A model generated the notes under the pieces. It saw nothing but the letters and a program-made list of their open reading frames with translations. It did not search any database and was not told the origin of the DNA. A stretch of 19,672 bases of DNA from Entamoeba invadens IP1. Lineage: Eukaryota; Evosea; Mastigamoebida; Endamoebidae. Positions 1 to 10,697 of this stretch are shown here, piece after piece; the first letter of the stretch is position 1; every line of letters starts with the position of its first letter. The position numbers and the translations under genes are program-made. Where the stretch lies: contig NW_004443580.1 of NCBI RefSeq assembly GCF_000330505.1, forward strand, positions 2,237-21,908, written 5' to 3'.

Positions 1-1064
1 CATATATAACGTTTCTCTCTCCATAGCGCACATTCTTTGTGTGCATTTTCAAGTGTTGGGTTTAAATAGTCGAGTTGTCTTGAGTATATGACCGAGTTAT
101 GTAAACACTGGTCGTACCCCCAGACGTCCCATTTCGTCATATTAATATTGTTAGCCATCACCGTGAGGTACTCGTAGATCTTTTCAGTTCCCCCAAACGT
201 TGCCCCGACGTTACTAACAATAGAGCCATTTTTACTAAAATCAATTGCCGTCTTTAAATCAAAGGATTTGATCATCCACTTGTAATTAAACGTCCCATTT
301 AAGAATTTGGTGCATTTGTTTTTGGTGTCCAAACACTCCATTTGAAGGACCAGATCATCAGTGGAGAACGTCGCAAAAAGATCGCCAAAGACATAAATGT
401 CACGAAGGTCTGAAATGAAGACGCGGTCATACAAATGACGACGAGGTGCAAGCCACTCTTTCCAAGCTAACATCCTCCTCGTTGCGGCATTACCTTTGTT
501 TGTCTTGTTATCTAAAGTGACATCAAATTGTATGACAGAAATGTTGTATTTTGTCTTCATTTCACTCGCAAAGGTATTGTAAGGTGGGTCGGAGAGTAAT
601 AAAAAAACTTTTGTGGCGTGTGGAATTGACGAGTTGAGTAAGTCTAAAACAAACGGCGTAGTCACATTTGCATTGAGAAATGATTTGTAGTTTTCGTACG
701 CATAAGAAGTGAGCCACAAGTCTCTTTCATTGTTTGCTGTGTATTTATAAACGTCTTTACAAACCCCGTTATAATTGAAATTTCTTAAATCTATAAAAGA
801 GTTGTGAAAAGTCGATTGTTGGAACTTTATAAAAGTTTGGTTTGCTTTTTGAATATTAACATTAGAACTACTGGATTCGTTGTTTTTGTTCACATTTTTA
901 TTTTTTGGTTTAACATCGATTTGAGTGTGTAAATACGTTGTTGGAGATGAATTGAGAGTAAAACTGTCAATTGGAGAGTTGTTGGCAACGAATAAAACAA
1001 AAATAACAACGAAAAGTGTTAGATAAAGCAAGTTGATGATAATTAAACAACTAAAAACTCTCAT
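1..1064 (-). CDS. Type II membrane protein, glycosyltransferase-like, C-terminus off window
   Basis: The reading frame is open from the ATG at 1064-1062 to the window edge, giving 354 residues with no stop seen. The N-terminus is a short MRVF followed by one hydrophobic segment (about residues 4-28), which suggests a type II signal anchor. A Ser/Asn/Lys-rich stem follows (about 30-65), then a globular region with many N-x-S/T sites. Two motifs recall nucleotide-diphospho-sugar transferases: an aspartate cluster SDLRD at residues 218-222, inside a hydrophobic strand, and WGYDQCLHN around residues 315-323, preceded by SNVGATFGG. An acidic DxD-like strand followed downstream by NxG and DQ is the usual order in such folds. 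The likely role is sugar transfer in the Golgi or ER lumen, but the substrate cannot be told. The gene is certain; the function is an inference from motifs only. Confidence 0.7.
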   Translation of the reverse strand, partial: MRVFSCLIIINLLYLTLFVVIFVLFVANNSPIDSFTLNSSPTTYLHTQIDVKPKNKNVNKNNESSSSNVNIQKANQTFIKFQQSTFHNSFIDLRNFNYNGVCKDVYKYTANNERDLWLTSYAYENYKSFLNANVTTPFVLDLLNSSIPHATKVFLLLSDPPYNTFASEMKTKYNISVIQFDVTLDNKTNKGNAATRRMLAWKEWLAPRRHLYDRVFISDLRDIYVFGDLFATFSTDDLVLQMECLDTKNKCTKFLNGTFNYKWMIKSFDLKTAIDFSKNGSIVSNVGATFGGTEKIYEYLTVMANNINMTKWDVWGYDQCLHNSVIYSRQLDYLNPTLENAHKECALWREKRYI

Positions 1065-2564
1065 TGAAATTTCTTTTTGAAGATGTCGGTGTTGATAAAA
1101 AAAGTCGAAATAAAACTTCTTTTAAAAGCCTTCGTATCAATTAAAGTAAAAAATTGTATTATAGTAAATTAATAAAGGTATTATTTGTTTTATTAAAAAG
1201 AACAGAAAAAATAACATATCAATAAATAGGTTTATTTTAATCTAACAGAGGTTCATAAAATTACAATCCTCATTTCTTAAATCACCAGTATATTACCAAA
1301 TTGTTTTTTTTTCTCTTTTAAATTAGTACTTTATTATACCATTTTCTTTACAATAACCTTTTGTAAACTCCTAATTTTAACATTAAAAAACAAACTATAT
1401 TGTTGCTATTAAGTATATTATAATATTATTGCAATTAAAATAAATTGATCATATTGTTTTTTAAAATGTTTCGAATGGTTTTTTAATTTTTTTAAATATC
1501 GAATTAAATAATTGTAAAAAAATAATTATAGAATATTTGTATTAATAATATGTTATAATATACCATACTTCTTGTTTATCAATAATAAAATTTTAAATAA
1601 AAAACTGAAAATAGTTATTTATATAATGATGTTATTTTTATATTATTTCAACAACAATAACACATTATCAAATGTTATTTATTAATGTGTAATTAAAATT
1701 ATTCTATTTTATTTATATATAAAATAACAGTTTGTTTTTTATACTACTTTCTATTAGTTTATTATTTATTGTTACTAATAAGATTTAATATTTATTTATA
1801 GTTTAAACTATTATTTTTTTTATTTGAATATTTACACTCAAATATTATGTAATTATAATTTATTAATTATAAATTCATTAATACATAAGTAATTAATAAT
1901 ATTATTAAAATGAAGTTAAATATCAAAAAGTTGTTTTAAGATAAAAATGGGTTAAAATTTTTGTTATTTAGTTTTGTTTTTAATTTATATTGTTAATTAT
2001 AAAACCTGGTTTTTTCAATTAAAACGAACTTGGACAATTTGAATTATTTATTTTTTTTTGTGGACAAAGCGTGTAATAACAGTGAAAACAAAGCTGTTGT
2101 ACAAACAACGGTTGGGTGAACCTCTTATATTATATAAAGTTATATTAACAACAAGCGAATTCGACAGCAAACAACTTGGATTTTTATTGGTAAAATAGAT
2201 AACAACGAGATAAATTATAAACAAAAAACAACTTGATTGATAGACTCTAACATCAAATCGAAGTTCTGTAGTCAATAAAAGTTGCTTTTGTGATATGGTT
2301 TTGGCTGTGCAAACTCCACAATAGAATGAACCTTTGTTCATCTTAACTTCAGCAAAAAAAACACTTTTTTACTATAATTTAATAAATATTTACTATAAAA
2401 TTTTATTAGAGTGGTCGTTCCAAAGTGTTTGAGTTATTTTTAAAAAATTAAAGAAAAACAATCACATTTACATTAACATTGACAAAGAATTTTATTTTTC
2501 AGAAATTTTAATTTTTCTCGTCAACGAAAAGTTACTACATTAATTAATTAATAAATAAAGTACG
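1065..2564. other. AT-rich intergenic spacer with one less AT-rich island
   Basis: Most of this 1.5 kb is nearly pure A/T, with homopolymer runs and stops in all frames. One small perfect inverted repeat has 8-base arms at 1660-1667 and 1683-1690 (ACACATTA/TAATGTGT). The stretch 2045-2345 has visibly more G/C. On the minus strand it holds a 97-codon frame (2341 to 2048) that reads MNKGSFYCGVCTAK at its start and has a hydrophobic middle. The plus strand there also reads open for about 45 codons. I recognise neither protein. It could be a small gene, a decayed exon or chance. Confidence 0.5.
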
Positions 2565-5500
2565 TTATTCAATAGTAATACTATTTTTTAAATACTCAAC
2601 GATATTTTGAATATTAATACGTTCCTTCGGATTTTGTTTCCAACATTTTTGAATAAGGTTAAATAAATTGTTTGGTATGTTGTTTAGGTTTTCAACTCGT
2701 TTTCCAGCACACACAAACTTGGCTATTTTCCATGGAAATTTATATGTATTTATTGGGTAGATTTCACACCACCCAAAAATTTCATACATCGTAACTCCAA
2801 ATGAATACACATCCGCTTTTTTCTTATATTTCTCTTGTTTTAATACTTCCGGTGCCATATAAATAGGTGTTCCAATTTTTTTTAGTAAATGTCATGTTAG
2901 TCATCAGTAAATTAATATTTCTTGATGATCCAAAATCAGTCAGTTTTGCGTTCACTTTATCATTCAAATTAATTGAAACAACTAAGATATTACTGGCTTG
3001 ATATCTCTGTGTAAGATCCCATTCTCATGTAAATATGCTATTCCTTTTGAAGAGTCTACTAACATTTTAATTCGAATTTTCGTCTCAACTTCTTCGCTTT
3101 TTTTATGTTGCATCAAATCCTTTAAACTCCCAAATTGTGCAAATTCAGTGACTAAACATACTTTACTTAAAATGAACACCGCGCCATAGAAGTGGACAAT
3201 AAAATCACTGCGAAATTTGTTCAACATGTCTACTTCATTTATAAATTCCTCCATCGAATTGTCATCATTTGAAAAATTCTTCATCTTTTTGATTGCAACA
3301 ACATTTCCTCTGAAAGTTCCTTTGTAAACAACTCCAAAAGAGCCTTCCCCAAGTTTCTTATCTTCTTTTAACTCGTCGTAATCAATTCGCGTCGATTTTT
3401 CAGTGACACCAACAACTTTGATTGCATTGAACTTTTCGTCGTTTGTTTTCAAGTTTTTGGAACAATTTGAATGGAACTAAAAATCTGACAAGTACACAAC
3501 GGCGTCAAATACATCGAAAATTCGCATGCAAAGCCTTTCTTGAGTGAAATCAACTCGGGCGACACTCGAAGAGTAAATTTGTCGACGTTTGACATTAAAG
3601 TGAATTGAATTTTGACAACATTTTCATTCAAATTTCCAACACAGAAAACTTCACGACTTTCTGTGTTGACTGGAATTTCATCATTCTCGGAGTTAAAATC
3701 AACTGTTTTTGAGGACACACAAATGCCACCTTGAAGGGTTTCAAAGTGGATATTCAATTTTTTCATTTTAAAAATTGTTGTGGTCTTCTCAACTTCTCTT
3801 TTGTGTAATTTGTCAAGAATCGTTTTGATGACAACGACAATTACTATAAGTAATATAATTAATAATAAAACAACTATCAATACTATTATAAATATCACCC
3901 ACCAAACCGCCTTTGTTACACAAGATGATCCATCAATACTCGGAGAGCGTTAAAATGTACATTTAGAGCATTTGGAGTCAGATACTTTAATACAATCTTT
4001 GACTAATTCTAATGATGTACACTGTGAATTTACCAAAACGAAATCAGACTCACATGTCTGGCATGTTGTTTGTGAAGTACATTGATTACAATTATCAGAG
4101 CAAGGTGCACACTCTTTGTGATATAAATAATACCCAGAAGTGCATGTGACGCATCCCAAAGCAGTGTTTATCTCAACACACCCAATTGTGGTGTTTTGTA
4201 ACTTGCAAACCCCCTCGTCATAAGTCATAAAATAATCACTCTGACATGTGGTGCATTTAATGTCATCAGTACATGTAGCACATCCCGTATTACACACCTT
4301 ACAGCCATCACCACTTCTATAATATCCACTCTTACAGATTGCACACCCGGACCCTGTTAGTAATGGTTTGTCACACACTTTACTCAATTCGTCACTGGAA
4401 ATACATGTGTGATCTTGTAAGTATTTTTCATTTGTACATGTTATACATTGAGTCGAAGATATACACGAGGTGCACTCTATTGGACACTCAACACAGTTGC
4501 CATCATCTTCTAAATACAATCCAAAATCACAGGAAATGCAAGTGGATGACATTTGAAGAGAACAATTTGGTTCAACTTGTAGCGTACACGTGTTATATAC
4601 AAGATGATGGTCTTCAATGCATTCATCGCACCCACTTAATCTATCATATGAACAATTTTCTCTTTTCGAAATACAAGCATTCCCATTATATATCGATTCT
4701 GAGTTACAAAGACATAAACTGTTTGTTATAGAATTACAAGACGATTCTGTTAAACACTCTCCATTGGTGTATATGGCATAATCAAGACATTTGATACACT
4801 TTCCATCCATACACATCTCACAATTGTAAATGTCTGACGTACAATTATTGCATATATCATCACTCAAATAGTCTGTAGCTAATGTGCAATATATCAGTTT
4901 ATTATTTGTGTTGACAAATCCTCTGTTGTTTACACAAGAAACCCGTCCCAATAATACCCATTTTACATATCAAACAAATTGATTCACATGTACATACATC
5001 ACAATTTTGTAATATACAAACAACACAATTTCCAGATGAAAGGTAATATCCTTTGTCGCATTTTATACACCTCCCACCGTTCGAATATAGACAATTCGAA
5101 TTCACACAAACCCCATTTCTTATAATATTATCATTGGAAGAACATTGATAACAATAAGTGTTATTTACACACTTGTTACAATCAAGACCACATGAATTGC
5201 ATGTTCTAGTTATTTCGTCATAAAAGTATCTGTCTTCACATTGTCGACATATTCCATTTTCATATGAAATGCAATTGTTTAATATACAATTAGTTCCTAA
5301 TTTTGTATATAAACATTTACATAAACTGTTTTGCATTTGTTGTTCTGGGGGACACGTGAGGCATTTTATTGTGTTCAATTTTGTGATATAACTCACTTCT
5401 CATTAATTTACTTAACAATTTATAATTTTTTATTTATAATAAACTGGTGTAAAACCATATCGAATAAATGAGTTGTTGCCATTTTAATTAATAACAAATA

Positions 5501-6742
5501 AGCACTAATATATAATAATGATAATTTGTATTATATAATGTAAAATTGAGGTAATAATTATTTTAATAACAAATAATTAAATATATTTGTATTTATTAAA
5601 AAATATATCAACAAACATTGACAATCATTAGTTTTCAAAAAGTTATAAGGATAATTTACTGTATCAAAGGTTGTGCCGTCCCTTCCTCGAAATAGAACAT
5701 TATAAGTAGTTTCACTTTTCACCATATATCCTTTCGATGAATTTGCTTCTAAATATAAATAATTATAATTGGCGCTTTCAAATGTAATCAATTTTGAATC
5801 TCCTTCGATACCACCTGCAATAGTAACTTCTTCTTTTGTCGAGTATTTATTGTAGAGAAGAAAATTGCAACCATTCATTTTTTTAATGGTAAAAATATAA
5901 TTGCTATACATAAACACGTATAGACTGGTCCTTTATTATATCCAACGTCGCCAATAGTTTGGTAATTAGTATCTTTTCTATAAATATTTTGGTCACCCGA
6001 TGCCATAAAAAAACGTGAATCAAATCTGTAGTACTGTATGTAAAATTTACTTTACAATTTCGATCATCAATAGCGTCTAGAGGACATTGACAAGTCAATT
6101 GGTGTTCTCTTGAATCATAAAAGGCGTAGTATCTTGTATATCCATTTACACAACTGACAGAGACTATTTCACCATCATCCGATTTTTGTGTTGTAATTTC
6201 ACTTGAATTAGAAGAAAACAAATACCCGACATATGCCCTTGTAGGTGTCAACAAATTAAAAGATCCTTTTAAAAGAGATAGTTGTTTGTCTCTGGAAGTC
6301 CGAGTCCTTCAACGTTTAAATACAAATTTAGTGATATTTTGTTTGAGTTTACATTAATAATTTCACTTGGAAGTGTCAAAGAACTTAGAAATAGTCTTCT
6401 TATAGATATTGTGGGGTCGCTGTCTAATTGTATTATAATTGTTGGCTTTACATTTAAAATGGTAAACTCCGTATAACTATTTGAGTTTGATTTTATAGTC
6501 AAATGAGTGACTGAACATGTGACTGTTGTTGTACCTAGTTTTAAGTGATAATCAAAATCGTTTAAAACTACTGTTGTAAAAATATAATCTGTCAAAAGAA
6601 GGGTATTTGGAATCTTTTCTGAATTGAGTGATGCTCCACTATTATAAACACAAGTAGAACTAGTTTCGGAAAAAACACCATTGTCGTCGTCACAATAATA
6701 AGCATTTGTTTGTATTGATGATATCAAAAATAACAACAACAT
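2565..6742 (-). pseudogene. Receptor-like transmembrane kinase (TMK family) pseudogene
   Basis: Read from 6742 down to 2565, the pieces add up to a complete Entamoeba-type transmembrane kinase. They are: a signal peptide (MLLLFLISSIQTNA) and N-terminal ectodomain (6742-5560); a CxxC-rich ectodomain (5396-3950); one membrane helix of Ile/Val/Leu (about 3898-3835); a juxtamembrane beta-rich segment (to 3449); and a kinase domain (3452-2565). The kinase retains the glycine loop GEGSFGVVYKG, VAIKKM, HRDIKP, DFG and MAPE. The frame is broken many times. Frameshifts lie near 6290, near 6030, near 5915, twice within about 4945-4975, near 3455, near 2990 (one base lost in the catalytic loop, HRDIKP-DN) and near 2874 (A8 where seven fit). 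There is an in-frame TAA at 3950-3952 and a non-coding break at 5397-5557. This many lesions argues for decay and not sequencing error. An alternative is two adjacent truncated copies. Confidence 0.85.
5397..5557 (-). other. AT-rich break inside the TMK pseudogene
   Basis: The N-terminal ectodomain frame stops at 5558, just after a CQC motif. The next coding piece opens only after a TGA near 5400. The roughly 160 bases between are as AT-rich as intergenic DNA and carry stops in every frame on the gene's strand. This may be an insertion, a decayed segment, or the boundary between a truncated upstream copy and a 5'-truncated downstream copy. I see no clear target-site duplication or inverted termini. 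Confidence 0.4.
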
Positions 6743-7434
6743 GTTTTTGAAATTATAGTTTTTTTGAAAATAACTAATAAAATATCCTATTTGATCTATA
6801 TCAAATAACTATTGTTTTTAAATCGATTCTTTTTTAAATTAGTTGTTTTCAATTTTCTCTGAAACGATAATACCGAAAAATAAAATGAATTTATTCAAAA
6901 TTAAATTTATTTAACAATCGTACGATTTTTTTCATAACATTTAAAAAAATAATAATTATCATAATTAGATACGATATCGAAATGTAAATAATATTCAATT
7001 TTTTATATTTATAAAGATATAAATTTATTAATTGTTTAGAATTTCATTTGTCTGGAAGTTTTAAAACAAAAATATGTGGTACTATATAAACACAATGGTT
7101 GTGATATATGTAAATGTACAGTTGTGGCACTAAAGTATAAACAAGTGCCAAGGTTTCGTTTTACTATTTAAACATAATTTTAATAATAATGAACAAGTTT
7201 TCTCATTTATTTTATAAAAAAAGTGTCTATTACAAAAACCATTTATATCTAGTTTTTTGTAATGGTATATTAATTATTAATTATAAGTTGAAATTATGGT
7301 GCTGGTTCTAAAATTATTACCACATCTGTAGCTCAAGTCAATTCAAACAAATAATTCATTGGTTAAAAAAAAACCAGAAAAAAATAAAAACATCATTTAA
7401 TTCAAAAAACAAATTTGAACTGATAAATAAAAGG
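6743..7434. other. Divergent spacer between TMK pseudogene and coiled-coil gene
   Basis: This AT-rich spacer separates the 5' ends of two genes transcribed away from each other, so it should contain both promoters. A perfect 7-base inverted repeat, TGGCACT at 7125-7131 and AGTGCCA at 7144-7150 with a 12-base loop, is notable because it is G/C-rich for this DNA. The 14-mer at 7123-7136 that overlaps the left arm recurs at 13315-13328. The leader just before the ATG at 7435 is A-rich and contains GAACT at 7417-7421, which resembles a known Entamoeba core-promoter word. I see no clear TATA element. Confidence 0.4.
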
Positions 7435-10400
7435 ATGTCATACCAGCTTAGTTCGTTACAACAAACGACAATAGACAAACTAAAAGAATTAATTTATACA
7501 ATTCTTAACAAGTTTGAACAAATGATCTCCACTTACGATAAATCAAAAACTTTATCCATTCAAATACAAAGCGCCATGATATCAACTGTTTTATGTTCAC
7601 AGACTTCATGTGATTTTTTCAAGCAAGTACAATACACAGAAATTCAAAAAGAAACAATTGAAAGTTTTATTAATACAACAAAAGACCTTCAAAAAGTGTA
7701 CAAAGCTGAGCCAAACAAAGATATATTTGTAATATTTATTAACAGACTTTCTGTGTTAATATCAGAGGTAATAACTTTCAATACTTCCATCGAAAAATTA
7801 AAGAAATGTGATTTATTAACCGAATTAGAAAATGTAAAATCCAATTCAGTCCAATTAAATTCAGTGTTAATACAAAAGGATTTCAAAGGAAACAATTCAG
7901 TGGGTATGGCACAAATATATCTATTAAAATACAATATTTTAGATTGCCTTTTAAACAACTTTTATCAACTCCAAGTTAAAGAAAATGTATCAACACAGTT
8001 CAGACAAATGTTTTTAAATGCATTAAGTCTTTATTATGACCAAGAAATAAACACTGTTTCAATGAAAGAAATTAAAGACCAAGTTCCTTATCCAGTTTTT
8101 AAAAAATTTAATGACTTTGTTTATTATTGTGACGATCAACATGCAGATAAAATTGAAATTGCTGGGGTAGTACTTCCAGCAATATTAACATTAAAAAGTG
8201 ATGTAAAATCAGACAAACCAAATTATACCATCGATTATTTACTTCAAACACAACCACTCCCATTTATAAAAGACCCTTTAAAATCAATTGATGATTTAAA
8301 AAATGTAACAGAATGTCTACAACATGTGACTTTTGATATAGAAAATGCTCAGAACAATTTAAAAATACTTCAAAAGGATACAAACAAATTAATAACCAAC
8401 CAAACACTTGCTCAGAATTATATTCAAAATTTAAAATTAGAATTAAATCGACGTGTTGAAGAAGAGAAACAGGCGATTGTTGTTGCAATATCATTTGAAG
8501 ACTATTTCATGGAAATAACAAAGACTGTTGTGATTAAAGAAAGTAATGGAGATGTTAAGTACTACACATTTAAAATCACACAAACAATGAATGACGGTGA
8601 AATGTTCTCAGTTGATAACAAATTCTTCATATTAAAAGTAGTCCATCAAAAACTTAGAAGAGAAAATGATGATGTTGTGTGTTATTTAAATGACGACGAA
8701 ATCAAAGAACTATATAAAAATGTTATTAATACTTTGAGTGTTTTGGCGATCAATTTTATGTCAAAAGAAATTAAAAGTGAAGAGAAAAGAGTGACTGGTG
8801 CAGGTTTTAAAAAGAAAAGTGGAGGGTTTGGCGATTTTGTTATTCGGAAAATTAATAACAAAATACCAGAAAATTTGCCATCTGCTTTAAAAGAACAAAT
8901 TTTAAAAGAAAGAAGTTTATTGAAAAATGCAGAAAATTTACTTTTGGACTTTGCAAGTAAAATCCAGTCAACACAGATATTGATAGAAACAGAAAAAAAT
9001 AAAATTATCGCAAAACAACGAGAAATTGACAATTTAAATCAAAAAAAGAAGAAACTTGAAGAAATTATAATAAAAGAAAAATTAAAAATTAAAAGAAAGA
9101 GAGAGGAATATGACCAAAAAATATGGGAAGAAGGCGGACAAATTGAAATAATAATAAAAGAAGCACAAGAAGAGCGGAGAATTGCACTTTACAAATTATC
9201 ACAAAACAAAATGGTAAGTTATAAAGAAAACAAAACCAACACAAATGGACTTTATCACTTCGAGTTTGATAATCAAGAATTTTGTGTTAAAGAGTGTATA
9301 GATGATAAAGATAATATTTTTGATATTAATACAGTTGGAAGAGGCAAAAATAAAATGAAGCAAATGAACGTCAAATTAATTGGAATTAATAAAAAGGATA
9401 AAAATCATGACTTTAGTAATACACATGAAGTGTTGGACATTCTTTCTAAAGAACAAAATGTGATTGTATTTGATGTTGATATACCAAAAGACTATAACAA
9501 ACGTGTGTTTCCAGTTGTTGTGTGTCACTTAAGTCAAATCAAGATTAATACAAACCTCCCATTGGTATTTCCAGTAGAAGTACCAAGATGTGATAGTGTA
9601 TGTGAATATATTTATGTGAATGGATATGATAAAACGAACAAAGATCAAAATGGAATAATCGTGTTGCATGTTCATCAAAAAGGTGTTGTGGAGTACAACA
9701 CACTTAAAGTAAGTAGTGAAGAAATTGTATTCGAATGTAGTGGAAATTATACAAGAGAAACAGAAAAAAGCGAAATCAGTGATATGTATTTAGACGATAA
9801 AATAGAAAAAGTTAATTGTTCTTTAAAAGATCAGTCACTTATAAAAACAAATCAAAATAAAATAATTGAAATTAAAAAGGCACAAACAAATATAGTCAAA
9901 AAAGAACCAAAAAGGTGGGAAACAGTCGAACAAAAAGATAAAACAAAAAATGTGGTTTTAAAAAAAACAACACCATTAAGAAAAGATATGACAAGTTTAA
10001 AGAAAGAAGACAAAATAAAAAAAGGTAAATACAAAGATATAACTCGTGAAACATTTAAAACGAAAGATTATGAAACAATAAGATTTGACGATTTATATTT
10101 TGAACAATGGGAACGTCTCAAAGAAATTGAGAAAAACAATAACTTTGAGTTAATTGCATGTCAAGGGGTTCTTTTTAAAATATCACTTGGAAATTTTTTT
10201 CTTTTTGAAAAGGATGGTGTAGAGTATCAAGTGTCTATCAACAATAATATAAGAAAATTCTTAGCCCATGAAAAAGATGGTGTTGAAAGTTACATTTATA
10301 ATGTCGAAAAAATTGAAGAAGAGAAAAGTTTTGTTACAGATATGTCGTTTACAGTTACCAAAATTTTAATTGAACAAATCAAGAAGTCACCATATCAAAA

Positions 10401-10557
10401 AGTGTTTGGTGTTGTTGTTGGGTCTGTTCAGTGGAAAAACTTAAAATCTGAACAAAAGACAATGCACATTATTATTCCAATAGACAAGGATTGGGTTAAC
10501 AAGAACTTTACTTTTAAAATCTCCAAGAAATTGGTTTACAAAGTTTCTATAATTTAA
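7435..10557 (+). CDS. Large coiled-coil protein with DnaJ C-terminal-domain-like repeats, no J domain
   Basis: This intact 1040-codon frame starts at ATG 7435 in an A-rich leader and ends at TAA. It has no signal peptide or membrane helix, so it is probably cytosolic. Layout: a helical N-terminal part (1-345) ending in a coiled coil (about 286-346); globular region 1 (about 350-488); a strongly charged coiled coil (about 490-586); globular region 2 (590-776); a Lys/Thr-rich linker (790-880); and globular region 3 (882-1040). Region 1 ends with VTGAGFKKKSGGFGDFVIRK, then PENLPSALKEQI. This matches the order at the end of DnaJ C-terminal domains: a turn of G-x-G type, G-D-hydrophobic strand, P-x-x-L and a final helix. 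Regions 1 and 3 share a V..V....[IL]R[KR]..E.D.V..Y pattern. No HPD J domain and no CxxCxGxG zinc finger is present. The gene is certain; the chaperone-like fold is an inference. Confidence 0.85.
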   Translation: MSYQLSSLQQTTIDKLKELIYTILNKFEQMISTYDKSKTLSIQIQSAMISTVLCSQTSCDFFKQVQYTEIQKETIESFINTTKDLQKVYKAEPNKDIFVIFINRLSVLISEVITFNTSIEKLKKCDLLTELENVKSNSVQLNSVLIQKDFKGNNSVGMAQIYLLKYNILDCLLNNFYQLQVKENVSTQFRQMFLNALSLYYDQEINTVSMKEIKDQVPYPVFKKFNDFVYYCDDQHADKIEIAGVVLPAILTLKSDVKSDKPNYTIDYLLQTQPLPFIKDPLKSIDDLKNVTECLQHVTFDIENAQNNLKILQKDTNKLITNQTLAQNYIQNLKLELNRRVEEEKQAIVVAISFEDYFMEITKTVVIKESNGDVKYYTFKITQTMNDGEMFSVDNKFFILKVVHQKLRRENDDVVCYLNDDEIKELYKNVINTLSVLAINFMSKEIKSEEKRVTGAGFKKKSGGFGDFVIRKINNKIPENLPSALKEQILKERSLLKNAENLLLDFASKIQSTQILIETEKNKIIAKQREIDNLNQKKKKLEEIIIKEKLKIKRKREEYDQKIWEEGGQIEIIIKEAQEERRIALYKLSQNKMVSYKENKTNTNGLYHFEFDNQEFCVKECIDDKDNIFDINTVGRGKNKMKQMNVKLIGINKKDKNHDFSNTHEVLDILSKEQNVIVFDVDIPKDYNKRVFPVVVCHLSQIKINTNLPLVFPVEVPRCDSVCEYIYVNGYDKTNKDQNGIIVLHVHQKGVVEYNTLKVSSEEIVFECSGNYTRETEKSEISDMYLDDKIEKVNCSLKDQSLIKTNQNKIIEIKKAQTNIVKKEPKRWETVEQKDKTKNVVLKKTTPLRKDMTSLKKEDKIKKGKYKDITRETFKTKDYETIRFDDLYFEQWERLKEIEKNNNFELIACQGVLFKISLGNFFLFEKDGVEYQVSINNNIRKFLAHEKDGVESYIYNVEKIEEEKSFVTDMSFTVTKILIEQIKKSPYQKVFGVVVGSVQWKNLKSEQKTMHIIIPIDKDWVNKNFTFKISKKLVYKVSII

Positions 10558-10697
10558 TTTGAAACAATTTTTAATTGTTTATTGTAAATCATAATACGTT
10601 TATAAAATGAAATACTTGAGTATATTTAATATAATTTCAAACAAAATTATTTGGATATGATAATATTAATTAAGGCACGTTTAGTTATTACAAATAA
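10558..10697. other. Short AT-rich spacer
   Basis: About 140 bases lie between the stop at 10555-10557 and the next open frame. They contain no in-frame ATG for the downstream gene and no splice pair that would add one in the correct phase. Confidence 0.4.

Noticed and set aside
4339..4731. 130-codon plus-strand frame opposite the TMK ectodomain
   Set aside because: It is the complementary shadow of the CxxC repeats and its residue pattern (Tyr/His/Thr-rich) mirrors antisense Cys codons.
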